Part shown: positions 53,383 to 61,011 of the stretch, in pieces
Position numbering within the stretch: the stretch's first letter is position 1
Layout of the letters: every line of letters starts with the position of its first letter
DNA from: Polaribacter litorisediminis
GTDB taxonomy: Bacteria > Bacteroidota > Bacteroidia > Flavobacteriales > Flavobacteriaceae
Assembly: GCF_019968605.1 (NCBI RefSeq)
Contig: NZ_CP082966.1
Span: 248,001-312,000 of the forward strand
DNA: 64,000 nt
Direction of reading: 5' to 3'
Program-made: the position numbers and the translations under genes
The notes under the pieces: generated by a model
Seen by the model: only the letters and a program-made list of their open reading frames with translations
Databases searched by the model: none
What the model was told of the DNA's origin: nothing

Positions 53383-54879
53383 TTAGTTGTTTTGAGTAGA
53401 AATAAAAGGATTAAATTGAATTTCACCTTCTGGAATCTCAAAAGTCATACGCTCATCATTGTAAGGAATTGGCTCCCCAACAAAAGTTAAGTGATTAGAA
53501 CCTCTAACTGTAGTTGCTTTATTACGCTTCATCGCTAAATAACTTTTACCTTCTCCCCATAATTCCATTCTAGTTTGTAGGTAAATTTCATTCTTTAACT
53601 GTTGTCCAGATAAACCATCAATATAAGATGCGTCTGGTACTCTTTGACTCACTAAAGCTTTTAATTCAGTTCTTGCCTGCGCATCATTATTACTAAATGC
53701 TGCATATTCAGCTGCTAAAAGGTGCATTTCTGCAACTCTCATGTATACATAATCTGCTTTTACAATTCTCGATGAACCGTATCTAGTTCTATCGCTATCG
53801 TAAAATTTATTTAAAGGCAATAAGTGTGTCGCTGATCCAGGATTCACATTAAACTGTTCTTTTCTAAAGTCATTCGCAGGTATTGCATCAAAAAGACCTT
53901 GATCAATAGATTTAGAATCACCAAATGCTGGATAAGAGTAACTAAAGTAATCCATTTGACCCCACCATGAAACCAAACCTAATCCAATTTCATCATTTAA
54001 ATCAACACCCCACATCCATCCTGGTGTGCTTACCTCGTTAAAACCACCTGTAATTTCAGTACTACTCATTACTGTATAACCACCAGCAATAGCAGCTTTT
54101 GCCATGTCGTAAGCTTTAGCGTAATCTGTACCTCTAGCCCCTAAAACATAAGCATAGATTCCTTGAGCAACCGATTGATTAATCTCTGTTTTGTTAGCTC
54201 TAGAGAAACCTTCTAAAAGTGCAATAGCATCTGTTAAATCAGATTCCATTAAGTCATAGATTTCAGCGGCAGTAACCTTAGGACCATTAACCTCTAAAGA
54301 ATTTCTGTACAATGGAAGAATTGGTTCTGAGGCGTCATACGATTTTTGATAAAATTGAGTTAAATAGAAGTATGAATGAGCACGTAAAGCTTTTGCTTGT
54401 CCCATTACGGCTTTATTAGCTGCAGATTCTGGTGTAAACTCATCACCTCCTAAACCGTCGATAACTTCATTACAACCCCTAACAATTCTGTAGTAATATC
54501 TCCATACTTGTCTGTTAGCACCATTTGTAAAATCTAGGGGTGCTTGGTATTCTGTAATGTCAGCTCTATACCAACCGTACACACTTTGGCTTAAGGCCAT
54601 ATCACTCGATAACATATCACTAAAAACGTCATATGATTTATGTCCAAAATCAGTATGGCTACCACCTGAGCCTCCACTATTGAAAGTAAAAGTAAGTGAA
54701 TACACTCCGCCCATTAAGGCGCCCCCAACAGCAGGGTCCACTTCAGAAGCTTGAAGCAGTTGCGCAGATGTAAGTGTCTCCGAGCCTCTAAGAGCTGGTT
54801 TTTCTAGGAACTCATCTCCACAGCTTACCATTGTAATTGCCAACGCAGAGAATAATCCGAATTTAATTAAGTTTTTCAT
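53383..54879 (-). CDS. SusD/RagB-family nutrient-binding outer-membrane lipoprotein
   Basis: A 498-residue lipoprotein (MKNLIKFGLFSALAITMVSCGDEF, lipidated Cys20). SusD features: N-terminal ALRGSETLTSAQLL, TPR-like helices with ANKAVMGQAKALRAHSYFYLTQFY at about 160-182, EIYDLMESDLTDAIALL, and the C-terminal RIVKADYVYMRVAEMHLLAAE and RMELWGEGKSYLAMKRNKAT. It forms a lid on the SusC channel at the cell surface and binds the ligand, often a glycan but in some cases peptide. It lies 25 bases after the susC stop. No carbohydrate-active enzyme is in the operon. Confidence 0.95.
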   Translation of the reverse strand: MKNLIKFGLFSALAITMVSCGDEFLEKPALRGSETLTSAQLLQASEVDPAVGGALMGGVYSLTFTFNSGGSGGSHTDFGHKSYDVFSDMLSSDMALSQSVYGWYRADITEYQAPLDFTNGANRQVWRYYYRIVRGCNEVIDGLGGDEFTPESAANKAVMGQAKALRAHSYFYLTQFYQKSYDASEPILPLYRNSLEVNGPKVTAAEIYDLMESDLTDAIALLEGFSRANKTEINQSVAQGIYAYVLGARGTDYAKAYDMAKAAIAGGYTVMSSTEITGGFNEVSTPGWMWGVDLNDEIGLGLVSWWGQMDYFSYSYPAFGDSKSIDQGLFDAIPANDFRKEQFNVNPGSATHLLPLNKFYDSDRTRYGSSRIVKADYVYMRVAEMHLLAAEYAAFSNNDAQARTELKALVSQRVPDASYIDGLSGQQLKNEIYLQTRMELWGEGKSYLAMKRNKATTVRGSNHLTFVGEPIPYNDERMTFEIPEGEIQFNPFISTQNN

Positions 54880-54904
54880 TTTTTTATGTTTTTAATTTAT
54901 TTTA

Positions 54905-57900
54905 TTAAAATTTCACTCGCACACCTAATGTCATTGTAGTCATTGGTGCGTATAATCTTCGACCTGAATTTCCAGCTTCATTAGTTCCTGGAAAAAATCC
55001 ATTACGAGCAGTAGATTGAAACAAATTATCTGCTGCAAGCCATATGTTTAGAGTTTGCAAAGATATTTTATCTGTGTATTTTTTTGGTAGCGTATAACCA
55101 ATATTGATGTTATTTAATGCTAAGAAATCTGTAGAGGTAATAAATCTTGTTGAACCATTAGTACCATTTACAATAGCATTATCTGATAATATAGGAACAT
55201 CTGTAATGTCTCCAGGATTTTGCCATCTATTTGCGATATCTTTATGGAAGTTATTACCAGCGGCACCAAAACGATCTGACATTAATTCTCCATATTGGGC
55301 ATCATAAGCATACCCCCCCAAACTATATGTGAATTGAGTGGCAAAATTAAAGTTACCTGCCTTTCCTGATAAACGGAATGCTCCTCTTACATCAGCAATT
55401 GCTGATTTCTCATTATAAACTTCTGAAGCATTAGCATACGTTTTGGTAACAGTTTTTTGAATATTTGCTCCTGGAACTTTTGTTTGGTATTCTACAATAG
55501 AACCCGTGTTATTTGCAATAGTGGCATCAGAAGGAACCCATGGTGTACTTCCAGATGTTGGTTCACCAGCATCTAATATACCGTTGTTGTTTTCATCATC
55601 AAAATATTGATACCACATTGGCGCTCCATCAGATGGATCTACACCGGCCCATTCACGCAAATAGAAGTCAAAGATAGATCTACCTGCAGACCATCCATAT
55701 CTTCCATTAGGGGTTAACACCTGCGGTAATCCAGTTGCTGGATCTAATGGCATTGTCTTAATTTCATTATTGACAATTTCTCCGTTTACAGATAAGTCTA
55801 ATGTAAATCCTGGTTTGTTAATGATATGCCCTGTAATATCAAATTCTAAACCAGCATTGATCAATTCTCCATCATTCACAGTAATAGAAGAGATACCTTG
55901 AGAAGGTCCTACAAAACGGTTAAAAATTAGGTTATCAGTAAGTTTACTGTAGTAGTCTAAATTTACGTCCAAATATTTTCCAAAACTCATTTCTGCACCA
56001 AACTGAAATTGTTTCGTAGTTTCCCAAGTAAGATCTGGGTTACCATTTAATCCTGGAGCTAAGGAAATACTACCTCCTAAATTACCACCATTATAAAGGT
56101 TAAAACCAGAGAATAATTCTACTCCTGCTTGATCTCCAGTAACACCATAAGAAGTTTTAAATTTTAAAAAACTTAAAATTTTGTTATCCTGTAAAAAATC
56201 TTCCTTTGAAGCTATCCAAGATGCACCCACTGAACCGAACGTTCCCCATTTCTCATTAACAAATCTAGAAGATCCATCTGTTCTAACAGAAGCAGATAAG
56301 TAATATTTTTGGTCATAGTTATAACTCAATTGACTAAAATAAGATTCAATAGTAAAACCCTCAGAATATCCTGAAGCCAACCCTAGAGCAGACTGAAAGT
56401 TATCTAGATCATATAAGAATGGACTTATTTGTAATCCTTTTGATACAGAAGATACTTGATCTACTTGTTCATTGCTCTCATGCGCAACTAAAGCATCAAA
56501 AGAGTGGTTACCCCAAGATTTATTATACTTTACAATTTGTAAAATGTTTTGCGTTAATCTAGAAAAATCATTAACCGTTAAATCACCACCGGTAGCTACA
56601 CCACCTCCGTAAAATTTGTTGGTATAATCTCTATTTCTTTGCGTCCAATATTGCGCTCCATAACGGAATTCTGCAGTTAAATTATCCATAAGTTTAAAAG
56701 TAGCAGAAAAGTTACCATTTACTTCATGACGGTTTGTTCCGTTAAAATCGTAATTTGCAGAACCCATCGGGTTTAAGCCGTTTGCATTTGGTCTATCTCT
56801 AAATCCAGATAAAGAGCCGTAGTCATATTGGTTTCCACCATAATTAAGGTCGGGTACCAAATCACCATTATCATCTCTTAAAAATACAGGGAATATGGGA
56901 GCCATTTTATCAGCAAACTCAAAAACATTTTCAGAACCTGCTATTTGTCCGTTTTCAATTTGTTCAGAATACGCATATCCAATATTAGAATTTACGGTTA
57001 ACCAGGGTTTAATGTTACTACTTAAATTTAGACGCGTAGTGTATCTTTTATATCCTGTATTGATAGAAACACCATTATCATCTAAATAACCAAAAGAGGC
57101 AAAGTACTTCGTGTCATCATTACCACCACCCATTCTGATACTGGTTTCAGTTCTTACTGCTGCATCTAGAGCAACATCTGCATATCTTAGCGGTGTATAT
57201 TTTCTTCCAACACCTGCACGAACTAAGCCAGTTGCAGGGTCTATTAATTCTGCAGCAGTAGCTACATTCCACATATTATAGCCCGGCGCTATATAGTTTC
57301 CTGTAAATAATCTGTCGTTTGCAAAGCCGGCAGGATCAGGATTTCCTTCTATCATACCTCTATTTTTAATTCCTTCCCACACGTAACCAATATATTCTTC
57401 TGGAGAAGTGACAACATCATATCTATCCAAAACTTGGTCATTGATCCCTGTTTTAAAATCAATTTCTATATAAGAACTACCATTTTTACCCTGCTTGGTG
57501 TTAATTAAAACTACACCATTTGCCCCTCTAGAACCATAAATTGCGGTAGCGGTAGCATCTTTTAAAACTGTGGTACTAGCAATATCTGCTGGGTTAATAG
57601 AGTTTAGATTTCCATTAAAAGGAACACCATCTACTACATACAGTGGGTTTCTGTTTCCGTTTACAGAGCCATAACCTCTAATTCTAATAGTACCTACAGA
57701 ACCTGGCTGACCAGAACCGTTAATTACAGTAACTCCAGCAACTTCCCCAGCTAATGCTTGAGAAACATTTGAAAAGTTCTTAACTTCTAGCTGTTCTTGT
57801 TTTACAACGGCTGCTGTACCAACAAAAGCTTCTTTTGTAGAAGTACCATAACCTACAACTACAATTTCATCTAAAACATTAGCATCTTCTTCTAACTTAA

Positions 57901-58174
57901 CACTAATAATACTTGAAGAACCGACCTTTTTTTCAACAACTTTATAGCCTAAATATCTAAATACTAAAACATCGCCCGTTTTAGCCATAATAGAATATTT
58001 ACCATCAAAATCTGTTTCAGTACCGGTTGTACCTCCTTTAATTATGATACTAACTCCTGGTAAACTACCTGAACTATCAGAAACAGTACCAGTAATAGTC
58101 TTCTCTTGCGCAAAGGATATTTGCACGACAAACGCCAGTAACAGCGTTAAAATTCCATTAAACTTTGTTTTCAT
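54905..58174 (-). CDS. SusC/RagA-family TonB-linked outer-membrane protein
   Basis: A 1089-residue TonB-dependent transporter. I use the ATG at 58174, which begins the signal peptide MKTKFNGILTLLLAFVVQISFAQ; a start 81 bases upstream adds a non-signal-like extension. Domains: CarboxypepD-regulatory-like (26-105, LPGVSIIIKGGTTGTETD), plug (about 110-225, GEVAGVTVINGSGQPGS, PLYVVDGVPFNG, TAIYGSRGANGVVLINT) and a 22-strand barrel to the C-terminal TMTLGVRVKF. It carries the SusC signature plug and is followed by susD and a lipoprotein gene. The ligand is unknown. Confidence 0.96.
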   Translation of the reverse strand: MKTKFNGILTLLLAFVVQISFAQEKTITGTVSDSSGSLPGVSIIIKGGTTGTETDFDGKYSIMAKTGDVLVFRYLGYKVVEKKVGSSSIISVKLEEDANVLDEIVVVGYGTSTKEAFVGTAAVVKQEQLEVKNFSNVSQALAGEVAGVTVINGSGQPGSVGTIRIRGYGSVNGNRNPLYVVDGVPFNGNLNSINPADIASTTVLKDATATAIYGSRGANGVVLINTKQGKNGSSYIEIDFKTGINDQVLDRYDVVTSPEEYIGYVWEGIKNRGMIEGNPDPAGFANDRLFTGNYIAPGYNMWNVATAAELIDPATGLVRAGVGRKYTPLRYADVALDAAVRTETSIRMGGGNDDTKYFASFGYLDDNGVSINTGYKRYTTRLNLSSNIKPWLTVNSNIGYAYSEQIENGQIAGSENVFEFADKMAPIFPVFLRDDNGDLVPDLNYGGNQYDYGSLSGFRDRPNANGLNPMGSANYDFNGTNRHEVNGNFSATFKLMDNLTAEFRYGAQYWTQRNRDYTNKFYGGGVATGGDLTVNDFSRLTQNILQIVKYNKSWGNHSFDALVAHESNEQVDQVSSVSKGLQISPFLYDLDNFQSALGLASGYSEGFTIESYFSQLSYNYDQKYYLSASVRTDGSSRFVNEKWGTFGSVGASWIASKEDFLQDNKILSFLKFKTSYGVTGDQAGVELFSGFNLYNGGNLGGSISLAPGLNGNPDLTWETTKQFQFGAEMSFGKYLDVNLDYYSKLTDNLIFNRFVGPSQGISSITVNDGELINAGLEFDITGHIINKPGFTLDLSVNGEIVNNEIKTMPLDPATGLPQVLTPNGRYGWSAGRSIFDFYLREWAGVDPSDGAPMWYQYFDDENNNGILDAGEPTSGSTPWVPSDATIANNTGSIVEYQTKVPGANIQKTVTKTYANASEVYNEKSAIADVRGAFRLSGKAGNFNFATQFTYSLGGYAYDAQYGELMSDRFGAAGNNFHKDIANRWQNPGDITDVPILSDNAIVNGTNGSTRFITSTDFLALNNINIGYTLPKKYTDKISLQTLNIWLAADNLFQSTARNGFFPGTNEAGNSGRRLYAPMTTMTLGVRVKF

Positions 58175-58280
58175 TGTATAATTATTTGAATTAATTTCCT
58201 CCAAAAGTCTTAAATAAAACTTAATAAAACAATTTTTTAACACTAATTTGTTCAAAGAAAATAGAATTGAGAGCAGAATT

Positions 58281-58332
58281 GCATGGTTTAGGGCTTGTTT
58301 AAGCTTTAAACTTTTGCTTTAAACATTAAAAA
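58281..58332. repeat. susC-type leader block, copy A
   Basis: Block in the region upstream of the module-1 susC that recurs at 59431-59482. Shared parts include TTTAAACATTAAAAA, CTTGTTTAA/TTTGTTTAA and GTTTTAG/GGTTTAG-type segments in the same order. It lies between the terminator at 58352 and the susC start. Confidence 0.6.
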
Positions 58333-58351
58333 TATATCTGTTTTTTGATAT

Positions 58352-58388
58352 ATAAAAAAAAAACCAGTCATTTCTGACTGGTTTTTTT
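58352..58388 (-). terminator. Intrinsic terminator after the truncated susD
   Basis: AAAAAACCAGTCA (58358-58370) and TGACTGGTTTTTT (58375-58387) form a perfect 13-bp stem with loop TTTC; on the minus strand ten T follow. It lies 21 bases after the stop of the truncated susD gene. Confidence 0.9.
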
Positions 58389-58408
58389 AGTTAATTGTAA
58401 TTCTTATG

Positions 58409-59287
58409 TTATTTGAACAACCAAAGAACAGTATCTAATTCATCTATCCCTTGCGCAGAAACTGCTGCATTGTAATTTGCCTCATTTAAGGAACCTGCAG
58501 TTGCAGAGTATCCATGTCTTTGAGGAATGCCTGTTGCATTTGATAATAGATCAACTGCAATGATTAAAGGAATTCTAGAGTCGGTTCCTTCTGCTTTGAA
58601 TCTTCTCCATTCAGCCCAGCTGTTATACCCCTGCAAGTAAAGAGAAACCCATTTTTCATAAGCAATATCAGCAACACCTGAATAAGGATTAGCAGCTAAA
58701 TATGCAGTCGCAGCAGCGCTATCTACACCCCATTGAGCCATAGAAGCTAATACTCCTTGACCATAAAGCGTTGCAGCATCTTCAGTAGTCCATTCTTTTG
58801 AAGCAGCTTCAGCTCTTGCGAAAAGAATTTCTGCATACGTGTAGATCATTAAAGGTGCATCACCTGTATTAATGATATTATTCGTAATAAAGGAATAGTC
58901 ATCGGTTGCAGAGTTAGACAATCCATAAGGAGCACCAACATAAGTTCCTGAGGTCGTTGCAGGTTCTGCGAATGCCATTAATCTTGGATCTTCTGGAGCA
59001 ACATTGGTTCCTGACCCTATTAAAACATTTACAAAAACATCACTCATTAAATAATCTCTTCTAGATTCAAAACGATCTTGCCAAGGGTTATCATTCGTGT
59101 CTTCAGTTAAGTACGTATATTGGATGTTATTTGCATTTGATGAAATTGCACCAGACATTGCTGCATTAAATACAGTTCTACCTGTTGCAGGATCGGCATT
59201 AGACAAACGTAATCCCATTACTGTTTTAATAGTGTTTCCAAAGGTTCTCCATTGTGTCATATCTCCTCCAAAAATACAATCATTGAC
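58409..59287 (-). pseudogene. 5'-truncated SusD-like gene (SusD_2 type)
   Basis: An open frame of 283 codons from the ATG at 59260 covers only the C-terminal part of a SusD-like protein: MTQWRTFGNTIKTVMGLRLS aligns with ASWIKFTNSLMLRYAMRIVD, internal near residue 210 of the neighbouring 476-residue SusD. Similarity continues upstream of the ATG in the same frame (NDCIFGGD, matching the usual GD-x-x-W context) back to a TAA at 59288-59290. Signal peptide, lipobox and about 200 N-terminal residues are missing, and no susC precedes it. The later motifs are present (PLMIYTYAEILFARAEA, AYEKWVSLYLQGYNSWAEWRRF). Most likely it is the residue of a deleted susC-susD pair; it has a good terminator, so it may still be transcribed. 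Confidence 0.8.
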
Positions 59288-59430
59288 TTATGAACCAATG
59301 TGAATAAAACAGTGCTTTTTTACTAAACCTTAAGAATCTATTGAAAATCTAACTAAAATTGTTAATAACTAACAAACTTCCGCTGAATAGTTACAAATTG
59401 TTTAAAAAAAGGAGAAAGTAGCTTAGAATA

Positions 59431-59482
59431 CAATGTTTTAGAGTTTGTTTAATCTTTATTATTTTGTTTTAAACATTAAAAA
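59431..59482. repeat. susC-type leader block, copy B (orphaned)
   Basis: Counterpart of the block at 58281-58332, with the same order of TTTAAACATTAAAAA and TTTGTTTAA segments. Further similarity continues towards lower coordinates (ATTCT and AACAA-type segments). Here it is followed on the minus strand not by a susC but by the truncated susD, about 170 bases later. The 59288-59569 interval otherwise holds only a terminator. Confidence 0.6.
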
Positions 59483-59504
59483 CTTACGCATTTTTCAAAG
59501 ATAA

Positions 59505-59538
59505 AGAAAGAGGCTGTCTTTTTAGACAGCCTCTTTCT
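59505..59538 (-). terminator. Intrinsic terminator of Sus module 3
   Basis: AGAAAGAGGCTGTCT (59505-59519) and AGACAGCCTCTTTCT (59524-59538) form a perfect 15-bp stem with loop TTTT. It lies 32 bases after the stop of the SusD gene at 59570. The downstream T-tract on the minus strand is interrupted (TTATCTTTG). Confidence 0.85.
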
Positions 59539-59569
59539 ATGAAATAAATATAGTCACTATATTTTTATA

Positions 59570-61000
59570 TTAATTAACATCCCACCAAACTTTGGTAGTC
59601 ATATTTGCAGGAGTTGAAGTAACAGCATTTAAACTTGCAGAATTAGTCTGAGTCTCTGCTAAGACATAAGGCATTTTAACGGGTATAGACTGGATTACCG
59701 CATCAGCAGGTACTGCTAAAACAGGATAATCTAATCTTCTCCATTCATTCCATGCTTCAAAACCATTCATATAAAAAGCAATCCATTTTTGTACACCTAC
59801 AGACTCTTTCCAATTAGCGGCATTATAGGGGTTACTAGTAACGTAGGCCTCTATAGCTGTTGCATTATTAATTCCCCAATAGTTCATAGATGCAGAAACT
59901 CCATTTGAATATGCGTCTGCGGCATTTCCTGTTAAACTACCTCTTTGATAAGCTTCAGCTAATAAAAATTGAACTTCAGAATATGACATAATAACATGTG
60001 GAGCTGTAGCTGCTCTTACGTTATCATTTGGTCTTGAAGTGCTAGGTTTTAAAGCAGTTGCTGCGTTATCAACTAAGCCGTAAGGCATACCAACAAAATC
60101 GCCTGTCGCAGTTTCTTTAGCAAATTCTGCTAATCTTGGATCTCCTAAACCTTCTAATGTTTGTACTAAATATTCTGAAACAGCAAAATCATCTCTATTA
60201 CTAACTAATGGACTTGCATTTCTAAACATAGGGTTAGCTCTTGCTGGATTAGAATCAAAAACAAATAAACCACTATCTGAATTATCATCCATAAGGTTAG
60301 CACTAGCAATATTAATGTATGTATTAGCAGTTGCAGGGTCTACATCAACAATTCTCATTGCATATCTAAGCATCAATGAATTAGTGAATTTAATCCAGCT
60401 TGCAACATTACCATTATATACTAACTCTCCTGAGTTAAATGATGGAGCAGAGGTGTTAAAGGATTTAGAAGCATTATCTAATGTTTCTAAAATTCCTTTA
60501 TAAATAACTTCTTGAGAATCATAAGCTGGTGATGTATCTTCTCCTAGCGCTTCTGTATAAGGAACACTACCAAAACCATCTGTCATAAAAGCATAAACTT
60601 GTGCAGACATAACGTCTATAATTGCTTTTTGATTGTTTTTAATTGCATCAGAAACATTTTGAGCGTCTACTAATGTTTTTGCCGCGTCTAATTCTTTTAA
60701 TACATTAGCGTACATAGCGCTCCAAGTTCCACCGAAAGAAGTAATATCTTGGTTGTATCTACTATCATCAGTATATTCATTTTCAGCCCAATATTGAACC
60801 ATTAGTAATCCCCAACCGGAATTAATACCAGTGCCATGTAGGGCATTATAGAAAGTATATTGCGCTGTAGATAAAAGCGTTTCTGGTGCTACTTGTACAG
60901 CACTGTTTGGGTCTATGTTTAATTCTGATAAACCATCATCACACTTATAAAATAGAGCAATTGATAAGATTAAAAGAGTATATAATTTTATGTTTTTCAT
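59570..61000 (-). CDS. SusD-like outer-membrane lipoprotein (SusD_2 type)
   Basis: A 476-residue lipoprotein (MKNIKLYTLLILSIALFYKCDDG, lipidated Cys20). It belongs to the SusD_2-like branch: LNIDPNSAVQVAPETLLSTAQ, WSAMYANVLKELDAAKTLV, MSAQVYAFMTDGFGSVPYTEAL, VASWIKFTNSLMLRYAMRI, VIMSYSEVQFLLAEAYQRG and QKWIAFYMNGFEAWNEWRRLDYP. It is paired with the SusC gene 11 bases upstream. In this branch ligands are often oligopeptides or unidentified. The same branch as the truncated gene just downstream, to which it is clearly similar. Confidence 0.94.
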   Translation of the reverse strand: MKNIKLYTLLILSIALFYKCDDGLSELNIDPNSAVQVAPETLLSTAQYTFYNALHGTGINSGWGLLMVQYWAENEYTDDSRYNQDITSFGGTWSAMYANVLKELDAAKTLVDAQNVSDAIKNNQKAIIDVMSAQVYAFMTDGFGSVPYTEALGEDTSPAYDSQEVIYKGILETLDNASKSFNTSAPSFNSGELVYNGNVASWIKFTNSLMLRYAMRIVDVDPATANTYINIASANLMDDNSDSGLFVFDSNPARANPMFRNASPLVSNRDDFAVSEYLVQTLEGLGDPRLAEFAKETATGDFVGMPYGLVDNAATALKPSTSRPNDNVRAATAPHVIMSYSEVQFLLAEAYQRGSLTGNAADAYSNGVSASMNYWGINNATAIEAYVTSNPYNAANWKESVGVQKWIAFYMNGFEAWNEWRRLDYPVLAVPADAVIQSIPVKMPYVLAETQTNSASLNAVTSTPANMTTKVWWDVN

Positions 61001-61011
61001 TGTGTTAAATT

